From assembly GCF_051020955.1 (NCBI RefSeq), contig NC_135013.1:3564501-3628500 (forward strand): a stretch of DNA of 64,000 nucleotides, read 5' to 3'. The position numbers and the translations under genes were made by a program. This document shows positions 24,273-36,315 of the stretch, in pieces. Source of the DNA: Megalopta genalis. Taxonomy: Eukaryota > Arthropoda > Insecta > Hymenoptera > Halictidae. Position 1 is the first letter of the stretch. Each line of letters begins with the position of its first letter. The notes below the pieces were generated by a model, which saw only the letters and a program-made list of their open reading frames with translations, made no database searches and was not told the DNA's origin.

Positions 24273-24595
24273 CTAGGCGTCCCGTGATTATGTTAACAGA
24301 CGGGACGGGATGATTCCTCGGGTCATTTGAAGCAACTTTTTCCTTAGCGGAAATGTTCTGCGAGCCTTCGTTTGCAAGTTATTAACGAAAAACGGTGACC
24401 AATGAGAGGCGAACTCTTCTAGGCGGCGCTAGGCGGCCGAGCCAACGAGCGGTCGGAGGCCAGTTCAGCTCATTGGCTCGGCCGCCTAGCACCACCTAGC
24501 GCTGTCTAGAGACCGCCTCTCATTGGTCACCGTTTTTCGCTGATAACTCGCGAACGAAGCCGCGGATCGCGTTGGCATAATTATGGGACACCCTG
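24273..24595. mobile_element. Family A hairpin MITE, copy A4
   Basis: 323 bp within lectin intron 1, flanked by TA on each side. The left end is degraded (CTAGGCGTCCCGTGATTATG) and the right end intact (ATAATTATGGGACACCCTG). Perfect CCAAT-box matches occur in both arms (GACCAATGAG and CTCATTGGTC), and another (CTCATTGGCT) lies in the loop. The loop also holds GGCGGCCGAGCCAACGAGCG facing GCTCATTGGCTCGGCCGCC. The inner part of the right arm, next to its terminus, is shortened relative to other copies. Confidence 0.85.
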
Positions 24596-24714
24596 TACTA
24601 TGAGTAGCGGTATAATTAAATTCTTTCAATTTTCGGGCTGTTTTAGATTTTAATCGTCCATTTTTCTCATTAATTCGTGGACACCGCAGCTTAGTCATCC
24701 TAACGGTTACTTTA

Positions 24715-24945
24715 AATGTTCAATTTCAATTTTGAATTAATGCAAATTTTTAATAAATATATGAAAGCAATATTATTACTTATAAAAATAGTGTTATAAT
24801 ATTCTTAATGTTCAATTTCAAGTTACAATTAATTCAAATTGTTAATAGATATATGAAAGCGATATTATTACTTATAAAAGTAGTATTATAATATTAAATA
24901 TTCAATTTCAATTTACAATTCATTCAAATTCTTAACAAATATATG
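24715..24945. repeat. About 91-bp tandem repeat, 2.5 copies
   Basis: The unit starts AATGTTCAATTTCAA and includes TATATGAAAGC and ATATTATTACTTATAAAA. Copies begin near 24715, 24807 and 24897. Confidence 0.8.
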
Positions 24946-26089
24946 GGTAAGGTGTACAAAAATTTGATAACGTAAATCGATAAAGAAATTTATATATGTA
25001 TATAAAAAAAAAAACGTTCGCTAAAGATCTCCATTCAAAATAAAAAAAAAACCGTCCGCATCGATTAAAAGATACAAAAGCCACGTATACGTTGATTTCT
25101 TTGCGCAATAAATTAAATAAATTGATATCGATGCGACCGATATTTTCAAACTTTTCGAACGTTTCCACAGTTTCGCGTTTCATCTTCCGATTTTTGTCAC
25201 AAAAGCATCGACGCCGCGGTCTATCGATAACGCAAGCTTGTCCCCGACACGTTTCCACAATTTGACGTTTCCAATTTCCATCAATTACAGATCCGACGAT
25301 CGACGTTCCGCACCGTGACGTCGTATCGATCCTTAAAGTGCCACGAGTGCCACGAGTGCCGCGCGCAACATGTATATGTATAAAGTCTTATAAACGCGGC
25401 CGAACAAGCTTTTTGTCACGCTGAAAATTCTATTTGAATAACGACCGGGCGCAGCCGCGCTCGAGTACGGTTTTAGACGGGCCGAAGTATACGATGACGT
25501 AAGAGGAACCCGCCATTACTATCAGAGGCAGCGGCAAGGACCCGTCCGCCCCCCACCCCCCTACTTCACGGTCCCCGTTTAGCGTCAGAACCTATGCTCG
25601 AGTGCACGGGAACCGAACCGATATTCAAACTCGATCTCCTCGCGGGCACGTAACGATTAAGGAATTCTAATTAATACGGAATCTCGCTGCCGCCGCCGCC
25701 TTTTAAGGAGTATCACCGCGCGACCATTGAATATTTTATACAACGAAACTTTTGTCCCGGGCTACTGCGTCCCTTGACAATCGGCCAGCTAATTGAAAAC
25801 TTATTGTTCCGAGGATAAATTCGCCCGTCAATATCGAAACCGTTTTTAAGACCTTTAATAATCGTTACGGGGCAATTATGGCCCGACTAGTTTTTTTTTA
25901 TTGTAATTATAGTTTCATAGGAAGCGAAGATCAATGGGAGTAATTAGTATCGCTTCGTCAAAAGTTTGGAGCTCGGGGAGAGCTTCTCTTGTCAAAAAAT
26001 TCTGCTATATAATTATAGCAGAATTTTTTCGCAAATTCATGATATTTATTGTTCGTTGGGTAACAATTTTTTTTTATACATAATACGTG

Positions 26090-26790
26090 TATTATTAGGA
26101 TATAAAATATTAGATGTTATAATATACATAATATTATATCTATAATAATATTATTAGAATATAATATATTAGATATTAGATCTAATAATATTGTTAGAAT
26201 ATAAAATATTAGATATTATAATATATATAATATTAGATCTAATATTATTAGAATGTAAAATATTAGATATTATAATACATATAATATTAGATGCTAGATA
26301 TTATATATACAATATTAGATCTAATAATATTATTAGAATATAAAATATTAGATATTATAATACATATATAATATTAGATGCAATACTATTATATATACAA
26401 TATTAGATCTAATAATATTATTAGAATATAAAATATTAGATATTATAATACATATAATATTAGATCTAATAACATTACTGGAATATAAAATGTTATTAAA
26501 ATATAAAATATTATTAGAATACAAAATATTATTAAAATATAAAATATTAGATATTATAATACATATAATATTAGATGCAATACTATTATATATACAATAT
26601 TAGATCCAATAATATTATTAGAATATAAAATATTAGATATTATAATAAATATAATATTAGATCTAATAATACACATTACTGGAATATAAAATGTTATTAA
26701 AATATAAAATATTATTAGAATATAAAATATTATTAAAATATAAAATATTATTAAAATATAAAATATTATTAGAACATAAAATATTATTCT
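26090..26790. repeat. AT tandem repeat (AATATTAGATCTAATAATAT)
   Basis: Irregular array of AATATTAGATATTATAATAC, ATATAATATTAGATCTAAT and ATTAGAATATAAAATATTA segments, many of them self-complementary around AGATCT. It ends in a simpler 15-bp unit (AAAATATTATTAGAATAT). The small frames on both strands are repeat artefacts. Confidence 0.88.
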
Positions 26791-27404
26791 ACTGTCCACA
26801 AAAAATGCCATACAAATTACCCGGTGTTTTAAACAAATTGAAAAATTGTAGAGTCCAATATATAACAATACTCTTAGGGATACCCAAGTCTAACGAAGAT
26901 TAAGCTTCTTTCAAAATCGGACATTTCGTTACGCTGCAATCTCGCGTCAAATTGTTGCGTTTAACACGTTCACCATCGCCGCGGTCCATCTCCATTGCTA
27001 AAACGTTTCATTAAAAGCAACGCACCTCGTTCGCGGAATATTAAAACAATTTAGCAAACGAAAGTTACGGACAGCCCGACTATGTACCACGCTGTCTACC
27101 ATGACTTTGCATAACCAACGTGCATAAAATTACTTTGACCATTTTCATGGAAAGCATGGGGATCGTGAACGTCGCCGCGTGCGTGCCACGCTGTGATTAC
27201 GAACGCGTTGTACGTAGAGAGCAATGTCCAACTCTGTGCGTGCCATTCATTCCACGAAAAATCGATGGAGATATTATGTGAACGTGACAACCATGGAATA
27301 TTCTCTCCTTTCTTTTCTTCGAGTTCTGCTGTTCTCTTTTAAATTGATTCGACGGCGCAGTTGTTGCTCTGTTTGTATCAATTTGAATTTTGATGTAGCT
27401 ATAT

Positions 27405-28287
27405 CGTTATATACCGCATACTATATGCCACATACTATATACTACTATATATTATACATTACATACTATATACTACAATATACTATATATTATATACTAC
27501 CATATAATACTACATGCTACTACATACCACTATATACTACTATATGCTACTATATACAACTATATACCACTATAACTACTATATACTAGTATATACTACT
27601 GTATACCACCATGTACTAATATATACTAGAATATAATACCGTATACTATTATATACTACCATATACTACTATATACTAGTATATACTATTATATACTACT
27701 ATATCCTAGTATATACTACTATATACTACTATATGCAACTATATACCACTATATGCCACTATAACTACTATATACTGGTATATACTACTATATATCACTA
27801 TATACTACCATATGCCACTATATACTACCATATACTACCGCATACTATTATATAGTACTATATAATAGTATATACTACTATACACCACTATATACTACTA
27901 TATGCTGTTATATACCACTACATACCACTATATACTACTATATGCTGTTATATACCACTACATACCACTATATACTACTATATACTAGTACATACCACTA
28001 TATACCACTATATACTGCTATATACTAGTACATACCACTATATACCACTATATACTACTATATACTAGTATATACTACTACATACTACCACATACTACTA
28101 TATACTACCGTATGCTATTATATACTACCATATACTAATATATACTAGTATATACTACTATATACTAGTAGATACCACTATATACTACTATATACTACCA
28201 TATACTATCATATACTACTATATACTATATATGTACTATATGTACTTATACTATATACGTTTATATATGATGTACTACTATATACTA
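27405..28287. repeat. TATACTA satellite, locus 2
   Basis: Same sequence family as the array at 7578-8525: (TATACTACTA)n with ACCACTATAT, CTAGTATATA and GCTGTTATAT variants. It ends in the target-site TA of the mariner element at 28288, and a short stretch of similar sequence resumes after the element (TATATACACTATATACAA). Confidence 0.9.
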
Positions 28288-28804
28288 TTGGGTTAAAATT
28301 ATTACTATTATTATTATTATTATTATTATGTTATTTTTTATTATCCGTGAATGTTAGCAACTGGACAAATTGAATGCAGCGGTCAAAGAAAAGCGACCAG
28401 AATTGGTCGATCGTAAAGGTGTCATTTTCCAGCAGGACAATGCTAGGCCGCACACGTCTTTGTCCACTCGGCAAAAATTGATGGATATTGGTTGGGAATT
28501 GATGTTACACCCGTCATATAGCCCTGATCTCGCGCCATCGGATTACCACTTATTTCGATCCCTGGTCAACTCCCTTCGTGGTAAAACTTTTAATGATGAT
28601 GACGCGCTGTAAAATATCACTTAACTCTGTTTTTGGCCGAAAAGGATCAGAGTTTCTACGAGCGTGGAATTTTCAAGTTGTCAGAGAGATGGCAAAAGGT
28701 CATCGAACAAAATGGAAAATACATTACAGATTAAACTTCGTTCCAAGTAAAAAGAAATTTTTTTTTCATTGAACAAATCAGCAATTACTTAGTTGCCAAC
28801 CCAA
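28288..28804 (+). mobile_element. Internally deleted mariner element
   Basis: The right end GCAATTACTTAGTTGCCAAC followed by CCAA is a typical mariner inverted terminus. Only the first seven bases of the matching left end (TTGGGTT) survive at 28288. TA flanks both sides (28286-28287 and 28805-28806). An intact mariner is about 1.3 kb and this copy is 517 bp. The missing 5' part is replaced by an (ATT)n tract at about 28300-28330. The element sits inside the TATACTA satellite and in the sense orientation of the lectin intron. Confidence 0.9.
28352..28734 (+). pseudogene. Mariner transposase, C-terminal half, broken
   Basis: Remnant of a Tc1/mariner DD34D transposase, the enzyme that cuts and joins the element ends. 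The surviving part covers about the last 125 residues of a protein normally near 345. Two catalytic aspartates are visible: one in QQDNARPHTS and the other in YSPDLAPSDYHLF, with exactly 34 residues between them. The N-terminal DNA-binding region and the first catalytic aspartate are absent. Breaks: an in-frame TAG at 28355-28357, a stop at 28610-28612, and a shift of frame before the C-terminal segment (28630-28734) that ends KYITD then TAA. It cannot make active protein. Confidence 0.93.
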
Positions 28805-28806
28805 TA

Positions 28807-29711
28807 TATACACTATATACAATTGTATATATACGTGATTGCCAACCAAAGCTCCGCTCCCGATTAAACACGCGACGCTAAGAAAACGTCGCGCGAGTGC
28901 GAACGGCTCGTGCATAAGGTTCGCTCGTCGTGACAAAAGATTAAACGAAACAAAAGAGAAATTCGGGGCACCGTCCATCTCCGTTGATCCGGTTGCAATC
29001 AAGCCGTGGAATGCCGGCGATGCCTCTTACGACACGGCCGCCACCCGTTCCTAATTAGAGCGACTGTTTTACGTCATCTCCAGCCCGCCTCCGCGGGAGA
29101 GATCGTTGCAAGGCCGCGTACCGGACACCGTTGCAAAATCCGTCTTAATAATGCAGTTCCGTTGCTCGTGCGGCCCCGATGAAAGTGGGTGACTCGTTCG
29201 ACGGGGAAAGAGAGAGTTGCTCGGCATCGGGTTCGGGTTCTCTCGGGCTGCTGCTGCTGCTGTTGGCTGCTGCTGCAGCAGCTCGCCGTTTTCGGCGGAA
29301 GCGATCGGCCAAGGTGACAACAACGACGATTCGGGACGCCGCAACGGCGGGGTCTAGGTTAGCGAAAAGCGGGATTACGGGCGACACCGGTCGCGTGCTA
29401 AACAGGAATAGCTAATAACGAGGTCGAAAGCTCTTCTGGGAATTGATTGGGAACCGACGCGGCGCGCTTAGGCCCTGCCCGACACTTTACCCTGTTTTAA
29501 TCCGCTTAATGCACCGAATTCCGAGGTTTCGGCGATAGCACGGGAGGGCCCTCGCTCACCGATCCGATCGCTTTACTACTCGTGGAAACTCTGGCTCGCC
29601 GATCGAATTTCCCAGTTTTATTCGTAATTTAACACCTTTAACCCGAGAAACGGATTCTCCGTATCGAGCCGGTGTTGTTGCGGATATTGGGTTAACGAGA
29701 TAGTAATTTTA
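28807..29711. other. Unique sequence in intron 1, no exon recognised
   Basis: CpG-rich, with a CTG/CAG-rich patch at about 29248-29283. Overlapping frames on both strands (29069-29415) are chance frames around that patch. No splice-bounded coding segment was recognised. Confidence 0.4.
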
Positions 29712-30820
29712 ATGATAATTCAATTCGATTCGATTCAATTCGATTCAATTTTATTCTCTTCGATTCTATTCAATTCAATTCAATTCAATTCAATTCAATT
29801 CAATTGTATTCTATTCTATTCTATTCTATTCGATTCGATTCGATTCAATTCGATTCGATTCGATTCGATTCGATTCGATTCGATTCGATTCGATTCGATT
29901 CGATGCGATTCGATTCGATACGATTCAATTTTATTCCATTCGATTCGATTCGATTCGATTCAATTTTATTCCATTCGATTCAATTCAATTCACTTCAATT
30001 CAATTCAATTCAATTCGATTCAATTCAATTTTATCCCATTCTATTCAATTCAATTCGATTCAATTTTATTCCACTCGATTCAATACAATTCACTTCAATT
30101 CAATTCAATTCGATTTAATTTTATTCCATTCGATTCTATTCAATTCAATTCAATTCGATTCAATTTTATTCCATTCGATTCAATTCAATTCACTTAACTT
30201 CAATTCAATTCAATTTGATTCAATTTTATTCCATTCAATTCAATTAAATTCAATTCATTTCGATTCAATTTCATTCCATTCTATTCTATTCAATTTTTTC
30301 CATTCTATTCAATTCAATTCATTTCGATTCAATTTTATTCCATTCTATTCCATTTGATTCTACTCTATTCCATTCTATTCAATTCAATTCAATTCAATTC
30401 CATTCCATTCCATTCCATTTTATTCAATTTAATTCCATTTTGTTTTATTCGATTCCATTCTATTCCATTCTATTCCATTCTATTCCTTCCGATTCCATCC
30501 TATTCCATTCTCTTTCAATCTATTTCAATCTATTCCATTCTATTCTATTCCATTCTATTCCATTTTATTTGATTCTATTCCATTCTATTCCATTCGATTC
30601 AATTCATTTTCATTCTATTCCATTTCATTCTATTCCATTCGATTCTATTCTATTCAGTTCGATTCAATTCAATCCAATTTTATTTCATTCGATTCTATTC
30701 AATTCAATTCACTTCGCTTCAATTCAATTTTATTCCATTCGATTCAATTCAATTCAATTCAATTTTATTCCATTCGATTCAATTCAATTCAATTCAATTC
30801 AATTTAATTCAATTCAATAA
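29712..30820. repeat. ATTCN pentamer satellite, 1.1 kb
   Basis: More than 200 tandem pentamers of ATTCG, ATTCA, ATTCT and ATTCC. The (ATTCG)n blocks sit mainly at 29830-29920 and the ATTCC/ATTCT blocks at about 30350-30620. Pentamers contain no stop in some phases, so long Phe-Asp-Ser-Ile frames (29712-30197 and 30440-30820) stay open. The same motif recurs at the right end of the window. Confidence 0.93.
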
Positions 30821-30844
30821 TTTTAATAACAATTACGATAGCCT

Positions 30845-31043
30845 CGAATCGCACTTGATCGAGTCTTTTACCAACAAGGACCAAAAGTTTTACGAGCGCA
30901 CAATCACGAAGTTGCCAAAAATACGGCGAAAGGTCGTCGAATGGAATATATTTGACCGATTAAAGCTTATTTCTTGTATAGGAAACATCGAGTTTCATTT
31001 CACATTGAAATACCGAAATTACTTTCCTGCCAACCGAATATGA
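30845..31043 (+). pseudogene. Second mariner remnant, transposase C-terminus
   Basis: A frame from about 30852 reads HLIESFTNKDQKFYERTITK and continues into a KVVEWN segment, matching the final 50-60 residues of mariner transposases (compare FLAEKDQSFYERGIFKL in the copy at 28630). The 3' end, AATTACTTTCCTGCCAACCG followed by AA and then TA at 31039-31040, resembles a mariner terminus. The catalytic core and everything 5' of it are missing, and the pentamer satellite abuts the break. It is a diverged lineage relative to the 28 kb copy. Confidence 0.8.
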
Positions 31044-31749
31044 CGACGATCGCGCACCGAGCCCATGTTAGATTTGTTAGCGAGATCTGTCGTATTTTCG
31101 TTCGCGCATGATTTAACGACGAACTGGAGAAATTTTACGTGAAATGACAAACTGTCGGAAAGGTGAGAAATGTTCGCAGAATTTATACTAGCCGGTAGAC
31201 CCGGAAAAAGTACGCACGCGTGTCTTATCGCGAATAAAAATGACTGATTTAGCGCGAGCAAACTATTCGAGTGCAAACAACTGTTTCAATGCAAATAGCT
31301 GTCTCAGTGCAAACAATTATTTTAGTTCAATGAATTATCACGCAACCCATTAATGCCCCCCCCCCCCGCGACATTTGCTTCGATTAAACATCTCCAACAT
31401 CTCCGTCTTGATTTAAATATTCAATCGCGTCCGCATATTCCTCTCGCCGCGAATAAAATATCAAATAAATGATTCGCATATCTCGTATTCAACGAGCCCG
31501 ATGATCTCCATAATGACCATCCGCTGCAGCCAGCCCCTAGCATTAAATCATCGTTAGTCGCAATTCGAAAATTTCGATTGAAAATGCTCCTTCATAAAAC
31601 TGAAATGAGAAATCAATTTCGTTTGGTAGCAGATTCCGCGAGACCGCAACGGCTCTGAATGTCCTCAATTAAAAATTATTCCTCGTACAACCGAGAGTGA
31701 AAAATTGATCTCTCGTTCGACCCTTCAACGTTCCACATTCTATCATTTT

Positions 31750-32335
31750 TTAATATATTTTACAATACTTATTTTATTATTTTAATATTTTATTACTTTA
31801 ATATTTTAATTTTTTTTTTTTAATATTTCAGTATTTCAGTATTTCAGTATTTCAGTATTTCAATATTTTAATATTTCAGTATTTCAATATTTTAATATTT
31901 CAATATTTCAATATTTTAATAGTTTATTAATTATTTACTAATTAATAGTTTAATATTTCAATATTTCAATATTTCAATAGTTTAATAGTTTAATATTTCA
32001 ATATTTCAATATTTCAATATTTCAATAGTTTAATAGTTTAATATTTCAATACTTCAATATTTCAATAGTTTAATAGTTTAATATTTCAATACTTCAATAT
32101 TTCAATAGTTTAATAGTTTAATATTACAATATTTTAATATTTCTATTTTTTTTCAATATTTCAATATTTCAATATTTCAATATTTCCATATTTCAATATT
32201 TCAATATTTCCATATTTCAATATTTCAATATTTCCATATTTCAATATTTCAATATTTCAATATTTCAATATTTCCATATTTTAATATTTCCATATTTCAA
32301 TATTTCAATATTTCAATATTTCAATATTTTAGTAT
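31750..32335. repeat. (TTTCAATA)n tandem array
   Basis: An octamer array of TATTTCAA, with TTTAATAG and TTTCCATA variants forming a loose higher-order pattern (AATAGTTTAATAGTTTAATA recurs). A C-rich tract lies upstream near 31356-31368. Confidence 0.9.
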
Positions 32336-33216
32336 TTTAAAGCGCCCCTTGGCATGTTCACGAATAAACAAACAAACAAACTGATTACGATGTCTTTGTG
32401 AAAATAAAAACTTTGAGGAAAATAAAAAATGATAAAATAATTATTTCCAATAATTACTCTATTCATGTAAAATTTTGATAAACGATCGCATCGATACGGA
32501 TTTTGTGAAAGAAAAATTGTTAATTTCGAAAGGATCAAATAATAACGAGACAAATAAATAAAATAACTGTGATAATAAAAAAATTTAAATAACTGTATAT
32601 AACGAATAAAATAAAATAAAACAAAATAAAATAAGAATAAAATAAAATAAGAATAACAAGAGGCCAGACATTTATTCTGGCTTAAAAGAAACGGAATAAT
32701 GTTCATACTTAACAGGATATTAATAGAAATCTCTGTCACGAGTGGGACACGTTTAAAGTACGGCAAGGGGTTGAAACGGCTGTTCCGCTTTCAAAAGGTG
32801 TCCGAATATTAACGCGAGCCATTGTATTTAGCGCGGAACGAATAATCGACGGGGGTTACCTGGGAGGGCAGAATATTACTCTCGCCGAGAACACCAGCAC
32901 GCGTAATATTAGAAATATTTCAATGGCACCGCACTGCGAAATATGCAAATGCCGGCGCGGCGCGACGGCGAAACGCGGCTCGCGTTTCTTTGCGTTTACC
33001 CCTATCGCGTAGGAAATATATACGGGAATGCTTGTTGCCCGGTCATTTGCCAACTGTAATGGAGCACCATGTCCAATTTATCCGCCTTTGTACCCGCGCC
33101 TTTGAGCACGAACCGTTCCCGCGTGGAACGTGCGCGTGTCCTCCCTTCGCGCGTTGTTACGGGCGAACGAAAAAATGCCGTTTTAACCTTCCGGTCCGTG
33201 CACAGGGGTGCTTCAC
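32336..33216. other. Unique sequence in intron 1, no exon recognised
   Basis: A 145-codon antisense frame (32329-32766) overlaps an AAATA-rich region and reads as low-complexity F/Y/L residues without a domain. The CpG-rich part at 32820-33210 has only overlapping chance frames. TTAACAGGATATTAATAG with GTCACGAGTGGGACAC near 32700-32750 resembles 62770-62812 and may be a shared MITE fragment. Confidence 0.4.
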
Positions 33217-34680
33217 TGCGGCAATATCTCCGTTATCGTTCGCGATGCCGAAAAATGCCAGAGGAACAAATTATACCGTTCAAAAGGACGCGCGTTCCAG
33301 TGGAAATAATTTCTTTCCGAAGGTCATATTTCTCGAGATCTCAAGGTCATCGGTGATTTTTCATATGGGTCCATATATTTCTGTCATCGCGATGCGACAG
33401 ACGAGATCGAGACGAATCCAATGACCTGTAGCAACGTGACCTTGACGCGACCGTAACGAGACTTTAACGCGACCTTGAATACGAATAAATGAGCATTGCT
33501 CATTTAACAAATGAGCAATATCTCCGTTATCGTTCGCGATACTGAAAAATGCCACAGGTACAAATTATACCGTTCAAAGGGACGCGTGTCGCGGTGGTAA
33601 TAATTTCTTTCCGAAGGTCATATTTCTCGAGATCTCAAGGTCATCGGTGATTTTTCATATGAGTCCATATATTTCTGTCATCGCGATGCGACAGACGAGA
33701 TCGAGACGAATCCAATGACCTGTAGCAATGTGACCTTGACGCGACCGTAACGAGACTTTAACGCGACCTTGAATACGAATAAATGAGCATTGCTCATTTA
33801 ACAAATGAGCAATGTCTCCATTATTGTTCGCGATACCGAAAAATGCCAGAGGAACAAATTATACCGTTCAAAGGGACGCGCGTCGTGGTGGTAATAATTT
33901 CTTTCCGAAGGTCATATTTCTCGAGATCTCAAGGTCATCGGTGATTTTTCATATGGGTCCATATATTTCTGTCATCGCGATGCGACAGACGAGATCGAGA
34001 CGAATCCAATGACCTGTAACAACGTGACCTTGACGCGACCGTAACGAGACTTTAACGCGACCTTGAATACGAATAAATGAGCATTGCTCATTTAACAAAT
34101 GAGCAATATCTCCGTTATCGTTCGCGATACTAAAAAATGCCACAGGTACAAATTATACCGTTCAAAGGGACGCGTGTCGCGGTGGTAATAATTTCTTTCC
34201 GAAGGTCATATTTCTCGAGATCTCAAGGTCATCGGTGATTTTTCATATGGGTCTATATATTTTTGTCATCGCGATGCGACAGACGAAATCGAGACGAATC
34301 CAATGACCTGTAGCAACGTGACCTTGACGCGATCGTAACGAGACTTTAACGCGACCTTGAATACGAATAAATGAGCATTGCTCATTTAACAAATGAGCAA
34401 TATCTCCGTTATCGTTCGCGATACCGAAAAATGCCAGAGGAAGAAATTATACCGTTTAAATGGACCCGCATCGCGATGATAATAATTTCTTTCCGTAGGT
34501 CATATTTCTCGAGATTTCAAGGTCATCGGTGATTTTTCAAATGGGTCCACATATTTCTGTCATCGTGTCGCGACGAGCGAGATCGATACGAATCCAACGA
34601 CCTGTAACAACGTGACCTTGACGTGACCTTGACGCGACCGTAATACGACCTTGAATACGAATAAATGAGCATTTGAGCAT
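33217..34680. repeat. 294-bp satellite with nuclear-receptor half-sites, five copies
   Basis: The ATGAGC anchors at 33511, 33805, 34099 and 34393 are exactly 294 bases apart. The first copy starts near 33217 and the fifth is more diverged. Each unit carries GAAGGTCA, TCAAGGTCA (33341-33349 and 33635-33643 in copies 1 and 2), CAATGACCT, and TGACCTTGA (33437-33445 and 33731-33739). TCAAGGTCA is the extended half-site bound by FTZ-F1/SF-1 and ERR-type nuclear receptors. Unit junctions contain the inverted repeat AAATGAGCATTGCTCATTT. The 66-codon frames repeated in each unit are by-products of 294 being a multiple of three. Confidence 0.93.
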
Positions 34681-35760
34681 TTTTAATCCTTTGCCCACTT
34701 GCCTGACGATTCCCAGAAAAATGACTGGTATATTAGGGTCACGGCTGACCCCGGAGAAGTACAAAGAGATAGTTTAGAAAAGCTGACGAATTATTTTCTT
34801 TCCTTTTTTTGTATTCTTAATCAGAAAATTGAACTTTTACCGCGGAATTGTGTGATTCGTTGAAAATTCATTCGCCGATTCGAACGTGCAAGAACTCGAT
34901 TACTTTAACAGCGAGATGCTCGAGGTGAGCGATTGGGCGGAAGCGGGATCATAATTCGCGAAACGCCTGCGATAAATAATTGTCGGAAAGCAACGCGCGG
35001 CTATCGAGTACGCATTCGGATAGAATTAATTACGCGCCGGCCCGTTTTATGGTTGCGAAGCCGTGCCGTCGTTACGACGGAAAACTAGGATGCGCGATCG
35101 CGAATAATTCTTTTCACGTTCATCGATTGCCACGGGTAATTTGCCGAACGGAACGAGTTGTCCGTGGTTGGTCTTACTTCACGTGAAGAACCGGTGTATT
35201 TTCATCGCGTTCGGCTCTGGATAGCGATTCTCGTATAAATTCGAATCGCCGCTTGAAAATGCGAGTCGAGGAGCCGGCCGATTAGCCGAACGCTTTTATT
35301 TACCGGCGCGGTCGTTATTACGAGACTATTGCCGCGCCGCGATGTAGAGAGTCGCGACTATAAAAGTGCGAGGCTGCGAATCGCCGTCGCGTGTCTTCGA
35401 ATAAATAACCGCGGAATTTCGAACGGCGGAACCGCGAACACAGAAATTGTCGAACGCTCCGAAGCCGATCGGTGGACGCTTTGTTGCCGTTATCCGTGCG
35501 GTTCGGATAAATCAGAATTTTGCAAATTAGCTGCGGAAGGGCAACGCGGTCGGTAATGATGCCAAACATAATTTTTATTACGAGATCGCATGGAAGTGAA
35601 TTCGATCGGAAGAGAAACGAAGTTAATGATTTTTAGAAAAAATAATTGTTTCTGAGATATTTTGTTTAGTTTGTTTTTTTATGTTTTTTTTTTTATACAA
35701 AGGATGTACAACTTTAGACGTCAAGGTCTATAAGTCGTTGACATGGGAATGTCGTTTTTT
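34681..35760. other. Unique sequence in intron 1, no exon recognised
   Basis: Just after the satellite lies TTAATCCTTTGCCCACTTGC (about 34682-34701) and, near 34733, GGGTCACGGCTGACCCC. These look like ends of a TTAA-type MITE but could not be paired. The rest is CpG-rich with overlapping chance frames (34980-35569). Confidence 0.4.
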
Positions 35761-36315
35761 AGTTGTAGGTTAGGAATATAATTTTTTATTTGTAGGTTAG
35801 GAATGTAATCTTTTTATTTGTAGGTTAGGAATGCAATTTTTTTATTTATAGGTTAGGAATATCATTTCTTGTTTGTAGGTTAGGAATATCATTTCTTATT
35901 TGTAAGTTAGGAATGTAATTTTTTATTTGTAGGTTAGGAATATCACTTCTTATTTGTAGGTTAGGAATATAAATTCTTATTTGTAGGTTAGGAATATAAT
36001 TTCTTATTTGTAGGTTAGGAATATAATTTTTTATTTATAGGTTAGGAATATCACATTTCTTATTTGTAAGTTAGGAATATAATTTCTTATTTGTAGGTTA
36101 GGAATATCACATTTCTTATTTACAGGTTGGGAATATAATTTCTTATTTATAGGTTATAAATGTAATTTCTAATTTACAAGATAGGAATATAATTTCTTAT
36201 TTGTAGGTTAGAAATATAAATCCTTATTTGCAGGTTAGGAATACAATTTCTTATTTATAGATTAGAGATACAATTTCTTATTTATAGATTAAAAATATAA
36301 TTTCTAATTTATAGG
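35761..36315. repeat. 24- to 27-bp tandem repeat (TTATTTGTAGGTTAGGAATA)
   Basis: About 22 copies of a unit reading TTTCTTATTTGTAGGTTAGG then AATATAA. The copies are most homogeneous in the middle and decay towards the right. Confidence 0.9.

Noticed and set aside
29712..30820. Phe-Asp-Ser-Ile repeat protein
   Set aside because: A pentamer satellite gives the same peptide in all open frames. There is no unique sequence at either end.
33069..34143. Repeated 64- to 66-codon frames on both strands
   Set aside because: The same frame recurs every 294 bases because the satellite unit is divisible by three. Its last residues are identical in each unit, and it has no domain.
35761..36315. Interstitial telomere (TTAGG) repeat
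   Set aside because: Units contain GGTTAGG once each, within a 24- to 27-bp AT-rich unit. There is no (TTAGG)n run.
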